From Arcuatula senhousia (lineage: Eukaryota > Mollusca > Bivalvia > Mytilida > Mytilidae), in NCBI GenBank assembly GCA_963971305.1, contig OZ020307.1, positions 52,511,702 through 52,575,701 of the forward strand: 64,000 nucleotides of DNA, read 5' to 3'. The translations under genes were made by a program, and so were the position numbers. This document shows, piece by piece, positions 49,360 through 62,400 of the stretch. Under the pieces are notes generated by a model that had not been told where the DNA came from, made no database searches, and saw only the letters and a list, made by a program, of their open reading frames with translations. Every line of letters begins with the position of its first letter. Within the stretch, counting starts at the first letter, position 1.

Positions 49360-50909
49360 AACAAAAGGCTCCCAGGAGCCTGAATCGCTCACCTGAACTA
49401 CACAGAAACACATTTTTTGTAGACATTATTTTGCTTAACCATATATGCAATTTAAATTTCTGAATTATCTTGTTAAGTTTTCAAGATATAGGGCTTAATA
49501 AATGCAAAAAGAGTAAGTTCAGAAAGTACTGAAATTGGCCCCATATTTTCACAAAATTGTCAACTTCGTACTTTCTTATTGGATTTGATGTAATTCAGTC
49601 ATTTGATAACCCAACTTCACATATTCAGTTCATTTTACATGCAGGCGGCAATATGCTTAATATTATGACGTCATAAACACACTGAAAACTCAGAAAATAT
49701 ATATATTTGCTTCATTTTTGAGGATTAATGAGTGGTTTTTCTTAAATCAGTATAGAGCACATTCCTTGACAACTTTGATTCTTTCCCTACCTATTTGTAA
49801 GGCAAATAAATGCAAATCTTCACAAAATTGTTTTTGTCGACGCATGTGCTCTATGTTAATTTAACAGATTTCTCACCTATTATGCTCTTAAATTGTCAAA
49901 ATTATAAATATTTCATAAAATCATATGATTTAAAGCCAAGTTTTCTTTAAGTTGTTATTATTTCAGAGCTTGTTTTTTTTTTGCATTCCTTAAAATACAA
50001 GATTTCAAAACATATTTCCCAGTAATTTTAAGAAGTTTACTTTAAGTTGATATTTTGGGCCAATTTAGGCTATTACTGAACTTAATCCTTTGGCAAAAAT
50101 TATGTAAAAGGGCAACAACTCCCACATTAGCAGTCGGATCTTTTTCAAAATTTCAGGACAGGTAGATCTTAATATGCTGATAACTTTTGATTCATGCACA
50201 ATTTTAATATCTGAAACCATTTTTGAGTTATTAGCAAAAACTGCAATTTACCCTTATGTTCTATTTTTAGCCATGGCGGCCTTGATTTTTGACGAATCAA
50301 AAATCTAAATGATAGAGTTGTAGCATATATGCTATTAAAAAGTGTGCCAAGTTTAGATGCAAGTGGCCTTACGGTGTCAGACAAGTTAATCTTTGAAATT
50401 CAGGGGGAAAGTAATTATGAGAAACGGTTAATTTTGTTGCTTTAAGGGCCATAACTGCTAAAAGAATGGTCATACAGCTTTGACAAAAATGACATGAAAT
50501 GTAGATCTTGATGTGCTTAATCTTATGCAATTTGATTTTTTGAAATATATTGTATAGTTTTCAAGATATGAGCTAAATAAGTGAAAAAAAAATGAATAAA
50601 AAATCCAGAAAAAGGGCGACTACTCCTACATCGGTTGTTACATCTTCTTGAAAATTTTAAGGGCAGGTAGATCTTTAGGTACTGAACACTTTTGTTAAGC
50701 CAGAATTGTGATATCTGTCACCGTTTTAGAGTTACTAACAAAAAAACCTGCAATTTACTTTGAAGCACCCATGCCAATGAACAACTGCAATAAGTTTAGT
50801 TGCGATTGGATTTATGGTGTCAGGGGAGTTAACGTTTGAAAAAGTTTATGGACGACGGACGATGGACGCCAAGTGATGGCAATAATGACCCTTAGGGTCA
50901 GGTAAGCTA
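49360..50909 (-). repeat. GCTCACC-hairpin repeat, copy 6
   Basis: Begins AACAAAAGGCTCCCAGGAGC about 310 bases after the stop of gene B and ends CCTTAGGGTCAGGTAAGCTA. Inner text resembles copy 1 (GGGC-A-AACTCC-ACAT, TTTTTAGCCATGGCGGCC). It may be transcribed in a long 3' UTR of gene B. Confidence 0.7.
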
Positions 50910-52529
50910 AAAATGTAATAACTTAAATGCCCAGTCAATAAATTTTCATCTTTCGATACAAAATATTCTAGCATTATCAACAATTACACGAAATGTACAT
51001 ATTAAAAAAAACATTATCTTACATATTATTAGTGAAATTCATCCAGTGGTCTTGGAGGATTTGTTAGCGCAAATGGTCCAGAGCTGTAATAACTCATTCA
51101 TTTTGTATTCAGGCCTTAATGGTTCGTCGCACGAAGGGTTTTTTCTTTCTTTAATACTATTTTTTTCTTCAGTTTATATGGCAGCCTCGAAAAACAGCTC
51201 TTTTCATACCATAAATTTATAATATACAAGGACATGGAAAGCACTACTTCAAGGAAAAAAAACAACAAATTTATGGCATGATTGTTCTTTATCTTAAACA
51301 TATTTATTCATCCTGGATTTGGAAAAAAAGCTTGATGCTTATGTGAATCCCTCTCCAGTTTGCGACTGTGGTCTTTGAAGCGGTCCCATTTAGCCTGCTA
51401 CATGTATTATCGAACTCCACACAGGTGGTCATAAACGTGCATGGGGTTTTGCTCTCCCCATACACGAGAAAATCTATTTTCGTTCCTACTGAAGGACTTG
51501 AGTCAATCCATGCAAATGATGTCAAGAGTAGCAGAAAAATTAGTGCATGAAGTCGAGGATCAAGCGATTGAGAGAGAGAGTGAGTTGATGTTTAACGCCC
51601 TTGCAAAACTATATACTATTAGGTTATAGGAAGCGATTAACATGAAAAGGTATGTTCGGCACAGTCCTTTATCAAGTCCATGATTGCACTTCTGCGGAGA
51701 CCAATAAAGTTTATGCTATAAGATTCGTGTTACTGAGTAAAATGTGTATTTTAGATACAAATTTACAAGCTTTCAATTGAAGTAGTAATTTTCATCGCGT
51801 AAGATATGCACATAAAAAATTGTCAAAAAATTACCGTTCACAAAAATACACATTTGTTTTTTAGTATACATCTTTCTAATTTGTAATTGAATAAACAAAT
51901 AATCAAATAGCAAAAGATACAAAAAATTCAATTTAAGCGCCGTAATTTTCAGGCAAGTTATCTTAACAAAAAAAATGTTCATACATACAAGTACATGTAC
52001 AAGTAAACTAGTTTAAATTTAGTCAATAAAATGTCTCTAGCAAACAAAAAACAATTTCCACAAAATATACTTTTCTTCGATCTCGCTGAACGACAAAAAT
52101 CAAGTATGTTTCGAACCGAATTTCATACCGCTATACAGTTTTATCAAAATCAAATATGCAAACGCATTTTTTTTTCCTGAACAACCTTTCATAATGAATA
52201 TCTAACGGCATTTTATCAATTAATCAATTAATAAAAAGGTGAAATCAGTATCTAGGGATATTTTAAAGACTTATATAAGCTACAGGAATGTGATGATTAA
52301 GAACCCTTTTCCGGTGGGTTTTAGTTATTTTTTTTTATAAAAAATGTTGCTTAGTATAATAAAAAAATAACAAATGTTGACAGGTTAAAGTAACAATCGC
52401 ATGCTACTTATCTATCAGAGTCAGTTTTATCATAGTATAACGCATTTAGATTATATTATGAATGTAACGTAATCAAGGACACCATTTTCTTAAAGTTGCG
52501 TTTTTATTCAAAATTGAAAATGATGTATG
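50910..52529. other. Between genes B and C, no clear gene
   Basis: An open stretch at about 51441-51629 gives MQMMSRVAEKLVHEVEDQ and more, helix-like but unrecognised and without splice support. Otherwise AT-rich. Confidence 0.3.
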
Positions 52530-52810
52530 AAGCAAGAGGCTCTAATGGGGCATTAGATTGTCAAAAGTCCGAATGGGCAATGACAAAACCGGTAAACACG
52601 AACAAGAGTAGCACGAGGAAACACAAAATCAACTAAACAGAAATCAACAACGCGAACAAGAGTCGTAACGAGAGTGAACTAAGGTGCCCCGGAAGATAGA
52701 GCGATTCCTGCCTGTTATAGCACGCCTATCGCGCTGCCCATTTCAAATTCAGTGTGTCAAATCCGGTAAAGGGAGCTAAAGCAAACCCTATGACAAACCA
52801 AAGGTATTTT
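52530..52810 (-). repeat. Penelope-like 3' relic
   Basis: Reverse-strand match to the RT trailer near 28690-28800 (CCCTATGACAAACCAA, AAATCCGGTAAAGGGAG, GCGCTGCCCATTTCA) and to 40590-40870. Confidence 0.55.
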
Positions 52811-52944
52811 CAAATGCATTCTTGATGTATAACCTAGTTAATTGTCTAATCTTTTCATTTAGAATAAACAAAAAGTTTTGAAGTGAAAAATCTAATAAGA
52901 AAACTAAAGTAACGTTTCATTGTTTTTCTTATAATCAAAATACA

Positions 52945-53110
52945 ATACCAAAAGCAGGTATAAAACGGTTAATTTGGTAATGCTGTATATCGATGTTTCA
53001 AGGAGTAACCTCTCATCAGCACCATCAAATTAGTGGAAGATCACAAACCAAAAACATTGAATGAAAAGTTCTCAAAACCAAAACGTTCGAACAGGAATCG
53101 AGGATATCGA
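52945..53110. repeat. Arm of a long inverted repeat around gene C exons 1-2
   Basis: The block with CAAGGAGTAACCTCTCATCA and AACGTTCGAACAGGAA is matched in reverse at about 56820-56990 (TGATGAGAGGTTACTCCTTG, TTCCTGTTCGAACTTTTT). The arms are about 3.7 kb apart and moderately diverged; origin unknown. Confidence 0.55.
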
Positions 53111-53423
53111 CCATGTGCATTACAAGGAAAGAAACCTGGTGTTTTAAACAATTTTGGATCAATCGGAAATTTCAACAAAGGTTGAAAGTATATAAATCTT
53201 AGATACAGACTGCCAAATATTAAAGGCTGTAGAGACATAACCATATAAGCACAAAGATTATATATAGTGTAATGTTAGAATATAAATTTCCCTTATGATA
53301 CTTGTGAAGTGCTTAAAATCTTTTTCGACTTGTATTGTTCTTTTGTAATATCGAAAAAAAAACATGTCGTAAATTATTATCTTCCTGTCTTGATGGAACA
53401 TAACAGACAATGTGTTTATAATT

Positions 53424-53475
53424 ATGATTTTTGTATACCTAATTTCTGGACTTATTTCCAGAACCATTTTAGCAG
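53424..53475 (+). CDS. Gene C signal-peptide exon
   Basis: MIFVYLISGLISRTILA plus one base, then GCAG|GTACGT as in gene B and of equal length. The first in-frame ATG was chosen; upstream in the same frame there is only GTG before a non-coding stretch. Confidence 0.75.
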
Positions 53476-56400
53476 GTACGTATATATTCCTGTATAGATT
53501 GACATATTTCGCTGATGAACGCTGTGCCAGATATTTTGTACCAAAACGTCATTTTTATTACAATTTAACAACAGTTGATGTTTGTATAACAACGGATGTC
53601 TTTTAGCTGACTGTTGATATTCGAATTTGCACTAGTTATGCACCAAATGTATTTGTGTCTTCATTCACATGCGGTAGGCTTGATACAATCACTTTTTAAC
53701 AAAAAGGATCGTTGGCTAGACTTCACCTCACCTTCCGTTACATTACTGGATTTTTCGTACAAGTATTACAGACGATTTGCTATTACAGAGCCTGTAGGAC
53801 TTATCAAGACTTCCTCGAAAACGTTTCACGTCAGACACACATATTGTTAACGTCCTCGATTGTCATGTTAACTAAACCAATTGCGGGAGACAATATGTGC
53901 TCGGAACGGATATCTATCACTCATATCATTAAAATGGTGATCCGTCATCGGGTTTTGTTTTATCCTTCTTTACTGTATTCGACACCCTAAATTGGTCGTT
54001 AGCAATGCGACGAGTTTGTTCCAACAAGCATAAGCTGCTTAATCTTCCGTAGCACCTGAGTTCTATGTCAGTACTACTTAAGTGTGCGGTTCGATTATTA
54101 TTGTGTGGTTTTCGTTTTTGTTTACTGATTTTGTTTTGAATTTTTATTAATTTTTTTAACCTTTTGCGCAACCCTACGTCTATCATATCGATGTCTTAGT
54201 CATTTCGCTTTTAAATATTAAAAGTAACAACAAAAGTACCGAGCGGGAATGTCAGGCTTAAAAATGCCCCCTAAAATCAGACAAACAGTTTATAGACAGG
54301 ATATTGAAAAAAAGGAAATGTCCTGTTCGAAAAGAACTTCTTTCAATGAAATCTAAAAGTTCTTATTATTACACAAAAATACCTAACACAGTCTTTAGGT
54401 CTGATAGGATGGCGAACACGCAATTTTAGGGGAAAATACGAAAAGGTGAAGTTGCTACCCTATTCATTGAATAATTTTTAGGACAACATCTACATATTAT
54501 GAACTTTGCTAAACTATTCAAATTATCTTTTTAATGGTTTTTATAGGATCGTTTACGGAAGAGGAAGCTTAGGCGCAATAAAACTTGATTGAGCCACCAT
54601 TTCTTTAGAAATGTTCGTAGTGCCCCCGCCCCCCTGGATCCGCCTATGCCGTACAAAGTCAAGGCCATTTCGATTTGTACCTTTTTCAATATGTCTATCT
54701 TGTTTGGTCTTTTTACAATCGAAATAGCTAAATTTTTAATTCCTTGATATGTCGTTTAATAAATCTAATATTTCATATACCAAATCTGTCTTTTCGGTGG
54801 TGGTAGTACATGTATAACAATTTGAAGTATTTCATGGTCTAATTATCAAAAAAAGAAAATGAAAATTGTTTTTGTGTTTATGACATTTAAATGTCCGTTT
54901 TGTTATTCAGATAACAGAACGATCTTGCGAGAAAACAAAAATGCATCTCTGCGATGTCCACAAGGAGAAATTTCAATTAAAAAAATCACAAGTCAGAAAG
55001 GATCGTGTGGAAGTAATTTATGTGAAAGTCAGTTGTTAGACAAGATAAAGGCCCAATGCGATTCCCTCCCCTACTGCAAATTAGAATCAGAACTTCTTGG
55101 CCATTGTAGACGTTTACCAATCTATTTGGATGTTTTCTACAAATGTTGTGAGTATTTCCACCTGTGTCATATGTGTTTCACAATATCATATACATGTAGA
55201 TCTACCTAAATCGCGAGATAATTTCTATTAAGTATCCGCATTAAGTAAGAGGAAAGGTATTTAAGCTTGTCTGTATGTCAACATCTCCATCCCTCCGTAA
55301 CAATAATTTTGACAATCTTAGTTTTTGTATAACGAAAACCTATCTTTTTACAACACAAATAATATTGATACACATTTGGTAAAATAACAATAAAAAGTTA
55401 TAATTTTGGTTTCTGTAATAAAATTTTTGGAACAACATTTTTCTTTTTGGGATATGATAATAAATTTATTTTTAAAGAAAAACAAATATTTTTTTATAAT
55501 TTCTATGAAAAATTGTAACACATTTTCCAGACCATTATGAACTCTTCATTTTTTAAAAAAAAGCTTCATTTATTTATAATATTTATCTTGTGTTATTTAT
55601 TTATTAATAAATTGAGGAACTTAATTTTACAAATGTACATCATTATGTCTTGTTTTTTACAACAAACACTCCAAATTGGGGTTAAGCAATAAGAATCATT
55701 TTCATGAATTAAAATCAGGAATAAGACCTAAATCCTAGACACTAAGGACTAGGTATTATCTTATTGCCTAGGATTTAAGCTTAATGTCTAATTATACCTA
55801 TTGCCTCTAACATATATATTATAACAAGTGATATAAATCACAATACAGGCTAATAATTTATGAACTGTTAAAAGTGACACCCAGTTTCAGACCGCAAAAC
55901 TACATGAACCTTCCAGATTTCCATTACACGTCTTAATTGGTGCTATCATAATGGGTTAATATTTAATATATTTATCTGCCTCTTATTAAGAGTTTTTTAA
56001 TCATTTCAAAATAAAATGATTTATGTTATCTATGTCATTAAATCATAATTGTTTGTCATGTCATTGCCCCTCGAGGGCCCTTAATTGGTCAATAAACTTG
56101 TATTCTTGTATTCTTGTATACTGCAATCGGTCTATTTGAGCAGTCAAATTACAGTGACCGTATATCGATATGTGATATACGGTCAGTGACAGTATATCAC
56201 TTTTAGTAGACGCCCCCTTTCCGAGGCATGCTGTAAAACAAGGTCGAATACATGTATAGTATGGTACAAATATTTAGAAAAAAAGAATTTTATTGGTAAT
56301 TGGCTAATTACCGATAGTGTGGTATTCAAGCATGAAGATTCCGCCACACAAGCCCCTTTATAAGGGATACCTTATTATATTAATTTTTTAGGGAACTTGA

Positions 56401-59400
56401 TAATTTGTAAATCCCAAAATTAGCAGTACATCCTCTATACATACACAGTGTTTTTTTTTTGTTTTTATTTGGGGGGGGGCGGGGGGGTTGCATTCTAGGA
56501 CACATCAGCTACATTAAAGAATTAAATATAAACTCTAATAAATATGTATAAATAAAAGAAACCTTTCGTATGTGTGGGGAAATGAATATTGGTATTAGTG
56601 AGCACAGATCGAAAGCGGGTTATTCGCTCTAGCAGAGATCTCTACGAATTTGTTCCTAATGCTGTTTAAGAATTTTCATGGTCCGGAGTGACGATTAAAA
56701 CCACATAAATCACCAATTATTTAATATATAATTTCAAAAAGGATAGTATGTGAAAATTTTCATGCAACTCGGATTGAGAAGTCAGGACAGAAGCAAGGAA
56801 TTAGAATACAGATATCCGTGGTCCTTGAATTGGCTTTCCTGTTCGAACTTTTTGGTATTGATTACTTGTACAAATGCATTTTCATAGTTTTGGTTATTGA
56901 TCTTCCAATGTTGTGACGTGGATGCTGTTGATGAGAGGTTACTCCTTGAAATTTTGAAATCGGCAAAATTAAATTAACCGTTTATTCCCTTATAAACAGA
57001 TTTAAGAAAAGTATTTGTTAGGTGTGCGTTGAAAGAAAATTAAAAACTATAAACTTAAAAAATGGGTGGGAAACAATTGGATGTTCTATCATGTAATTAA
57101 ATATGCCCAATGTATGTAGGCAACTACTATCAAATCCGTATAAACCGGTAAACAACATATATAGAGAGAGCTAGTTGAGTTTGCAGTTGCACGGACTCCA
57201 GGTGCTTTTTGATTGACAGGTGTAAATATTAATGCGCCGCCGATTTGAAATACTTTTGATAAAAATATGTAATCTTAATATTTTTAACGCCGAATGTATT
57301 TATTAAATGTATTACATTTTATTCCAAGAAAAACAATTATTTTTATTTTTTTTTATTTCTAGCATAATGATATTAAGCTGCATTCTTACATGTAAGGCGC
57401 ATATATTAGTTAAAAACGGTAGCCTTCAATTTTTAATTCTTAATTTATGCTTCAGTATAAATATATTACTTTTATTTTATTTTTTTTTTTCAAATTCAAT
57501 TACATTAATTTACTTTAGACCATGAACATTTGTATCATAGCACATAAACCATTCCATGTTATACAGTGTGCCCCTTACCTGGTGACACAGGTGTTATCAC
57601 CATATTAGGAGAGGGGCCCGCGGTAGGATCATTTATCGATTTTTTTATTTGTGTTTTTTTAAATAAAGAATACTCCAAAGAAAATACAAAATATTGCAGT
57701 ATAAACACAATAATAGTACACTGACTCGACATAAAATTGTATTTATACGAATTCGGCTCGAAACAAGAAAACGCTCGGGAGACCCTCGCGTTTTCCTGTT
57801 TCTAAGCCTCATCCGTATAAAAATTTTATGTCGAGTCAGTGTACTATTATTGTATATTTATAATGATTACGTTGTATTTACAATTTTTGTAAGTTTAAAG
57901 GAATAAAGAAGATATTGGTATTTTAATTTGGTTTGTGTCTGTCCTAAATTCTTATTTAAATAATATACCTTTGAAACATTAATATATATTAGGTATAATT
58001 TCTGATATACCATATAACCGTTTCAATTGAAATTCGACTTTCTTATGTAGTTGTTTTTTTTTTCTTTTTATAGCTGAAGGATATCCCAGACAAAACAGGA
58101 AGGGAATATGTTCCGATAAACTAAATAATATTTGGTGTCACAGCAACAATGACACAATTGAAATAGATAAAGTATCTTTAGATTACAAGAATATAAAAGA
58201 AAGGAATTGTGTCAAAGGCCGTGTTAAACTTCTCTGTGAAGGAATACAAATCTGTATTAATGAAACGCAGCTTAGCTCGTGCTTATTTGAAGAGAAGTGT
58301 GTAAAAGTACACTATACCTGCAAAGGTAAAAACAAAATGATTACATATACGATCATGACGATATATTACTTGAAGTCGTGGCAATATAAGGTAATAACAA
58401 AATTACTTGGAGGATCAATTTAAATGTCCAAGAGAAAAGACAAAACTTTGGAGACACACCGGATAGTTATAGATCGCAATGGTCCTGACTTGGTACATGC
58501 ATTTCAAATGAAATGTTGGGTTAAATCAGGTTAAACCAGGTCTTATGGCGCGCCAAACCTCCTTCTTCCATTGCGATTTTAAGGACCGATAGTAGCACAC
58601 AACACAACACGGCTGTGAAGACATAATAGGGATATTAAGATGGGCATCTAAGTACAACAATCAGCAAATAACTAATAAAAAAACATTAACCAATACGTTC
58701 AACTCAATTTTGAATTTTTCCACCAGTGGCTGATAACGAAGGAAGATTTTTTAGGGACCGTGTGAGGCGTATTTTCTTCTAACCTTGGTCTAAGAGTTGG
58801 TCATGAAGACAGCGGTGTCGTATAAAAAAAAATCAGAAAAATTTGTACTGTACAAGCCAAGGCATATCGAATACTTTGTGAATATAAAATCCGTAAGCAG
58901 GTGAGGTAGGTATGTTACTTTCAAGGTTAAGGAAATTAATAATTTGAAAATTAAAGTCGTCTCTCTTATCCCAAATTTTTGTTCTGAGACGCCCATTCTT
59001 GTCATATTCGAGACGCAAATCCAAGAAAGATGTGAAGCAATTGGTTGTTTACAGAGAGAGCATCGTCGATATATCTGAAAGTGAGATTAAAGGACCTTGC
59101 CTCTTTCATCTTCTTGTCCTTTACGAGTTCTTGAAGAAATTTAGTCTCGTAAGAGCATAAAAACAAATCGGCAAGGAGAGGAACAAAATTTGTGCCCATT
59201 GGACTGCCAATTTGTTGTTGATTTTTTTCCCCTCCAAATGAGGCAAATATGTTGTCAATAAGGAAATCAAGCATATTGCAAACTTGGTCCAATGTTTAAC
59301 TAACAGATTTTATCTTTATAAGATGATTTGGAAAAATATGTAAAATTGTAACATATAGCAACAAAGTTCCTGGAATGTAAAAAAGCCTTTCGAGAAGTTG

Positions 59401-62400
59401 TTTTAGGCGCAGTTATGCTTTTTGTGTGGCAATGTGGTGTGCAAAGTTGAAAAATCAAATGTTTTCAAAGAATGGACCTCGGAAAATGACTGAGATTTGA
59501 TATTATCTTATAATTTTTTGAGTTCTTCAAAATCCACATGTGCTTGTAAATAGTGTCACCGTATGCTTGTTCTTTGACAGCAGACAAAATCTTAGAAAGT
59601 TGAACGAACAACGGTAGACTCGTTGAATGAAGGCTTTCAATCTCTTTTTCAATAATTTTATTGTAAGGGTACAAAAGTGAATCATTTTTTAACAATGTAA
59701 ATGTTAGTGGCTCTCATTTTAAATAGGTAGGCTTAAAAATATTCTTATTAAAGTTATTCTTCATAAATTAATACAGATATCGATATGTATCTACATAACA
59801 GCTGAATATTTTGTTTTCAAAAGTTTTCTGTTCGTAAAACACTCTTCTCATAACCGTAGAAATAAGAATGCTTCTTTCATGTCGTCAAACAACAAGCAAA
59901 TAAAGGTAATGACAAAATTACAGAATTTGGAGGATCAAGTTCAATGTCTAAGAGAATAGACAATCATGGAAGACATACTGAAAAAAAATAGAGGCCGATA
60001 TGGTCCTAACTTTGTATAGGAGTTTCAAGAATTTCATGTAGGGGGTTAAACCAGGTTTTATGATATTGCGAGCCAAACCCCCCTTTTCCATTGCGATCTT
60101 AGATTCGGTTGTGAAAACATAATAGGGATAGTGAGGTGACTATTTTAGTTCAAGCCAAACACTAATCAAAACAATCACTAACCATTTCTTTTTACATATT
60201 TTTTTTATTTTTCCAACAACAATCTATAATACTGTACAACCGACTCAAACTTTACTCGGCTGAATAATAATTATTTGTAACCAAACACATTCAAAAATAC
60301 ATCAGCAAAAATTACTGCATATGAATACATGTTGTCATTACTATTTAGTATTGTAAATACACCAAGACAGCGAAAGAGATTTACAACATTTTCCGTCCCT
60401 ACCCATCACTCCTTTTTCCAGTGGCAGTCAAAACTCTCCTACCCGATTGGCCTTGTGTCCCTATTTCCTCCACTTCATCATCATTTCATGTTCATTGTAT
60501 CACCATTTTCATGTTCATCTCCCGGATATAGCCGGAATCGTGCTGCTTGGGAGTAAAGCAATAACTAACTAACTAACTAACTAACTAGCAAAGCAATAGC
60601 TGATATTTTAACTTTGATTGAAACCATTTACAATGTACATCTAAATTGTTCTCGCCTACATGACACATTTGTTTTTTTAATATATTTTTTTTCCTAAAAT
60701 TTAATTCCCCCTAGACATCAACGGTATCTTTTTAAATCGTGCACCACATAGCTTTAATGTAGATGCTGTGTAGATAAATTCTCCTTGAAAATGCCTGGTG
60801 TAATCGAGAAATATCATCACAAACGGTTCTGAGTTCATTTTTCTAAATGTTTTTTTATATATACAAGATAAAACCTTTTCATCCATTAAAACAAACATTC
60901 TTGTTCCAGTTTTGAAAACAACCACACAACACGATAAACCAGACACAGATGACACAGGTAAATTTTGTGAAATTTAAGTAAACCATAGACCTATGAGTAA
61001 ATATGCATTTATGTGGCACTAAATAATATACCGGTAGGTTAAAGCTTAAAAGATTGGAGATGAAAAAGAACGGATATTATTCGTTATGAATCAATGGCGA
61101 CAATTGGTTTACAAATGATAAACGAAATTTAAGTAAACCATAGACCTATGAGTATGTGGCATTAAATAATATAGGATAAAGGTTAAAAGATTGGAGATGA
61201 AAAAGAACGGATATTATTCGTTATGAATCAATAGCGACAATTGGTGTTCAAATTATATACGAAAACGAGATGTGGAATTAGTGTACGTGAAACAAAGTAG
61301 ATGAATATTCGGCAATTTGAGAATTAAAATAGGAAAAGAGCAAACAGCCTGTGATGTGACCAGCGGTCTCTGTTCGTCGTTTACTTTGTCGTAGATAGAA
61401 AGTATTATGCAAGCCTAGAATTATCACCCATTTTGGAAAGTTGATCTTCAACAAATTTAAAAAGACGACAGACACAGGAAGACTTTCATAAAAAAAAATC
61501 AATAATGAAACTATATATGTTCAATTGATGGAATATGCTATACACTTTTAGTATTAATCTCAAAATTGTTTCTTAACAAGACAACAAATTGGAGAAAAAA
61601 GGGAAGACAAAATGGTATCTTTGAATAGATTCTTATTCTGAAACTGGAAAAATAATTTTTAATTTATGTTTAAGGTGCTATTGCTGCTGGTTCGATAGGA
61701 GCATTAATTCTTGTTGTTGCTGCTGCCATTATCGTTGTTTGTTTTATTCGTAAAAGGTAATGGTTAAAATACTTTCAACTCATAATTTAGATTTACATTG
61801 CTTTAAACCAGATTTGTCACACGATTAATAATAGTAAAATGCAAACAAAATCATTTTTTACCGTTTAACAAAATGTCTTACTTTGAAAACTGTCTAGTAT
61901 TTTATATTTCAAAAATTGTGCAAGGCCGGTGTAAAATGTCTATCTTCTTTGTGCATGTTTAAGGGAACGGGCCTTGTATCAGCTTTCTCTGTTTCCAAAT
62001 CCTTGTCTGCTATTACAGACTGTTATTATTTGTAGTTGTGATGCTTGTGTGTTTATGTGTATTTATTGTTTAAACCTACAGTAACATCTTGTTTAAAGTG
62101 ATAATCGTATGCTATCTTAAACTAAGCTAACTTTATTTTCATTCCATTAAAATGTTGCGTTATCTTATTATACCTAAAAGATAAAATCCCGAAGTTGCAA
62201 ATACTTTTTAAATGATAGGGTCTCAAAAAACAGTTCAGACAAGAAGCATATACCTGTAGCTGACCACACAACTCAGAGAGAAGCATTTACTGGTTCACAA
62301 GACATTAGAATACCGTATGCCAATCAAATAGCTCCAGACATATTTGTGTATTCCGTAGCAAAAGACACTTGTCGTGGGGTTATAGCCAAAGAAAATGGTG

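Noticed and set aside
51441..51629. Helix-like frame MQMMSRVAEKLVHEVEDQ
   Set aside because: Too short, no splice partners seen and no known domain; kept only as a note in the region entry.
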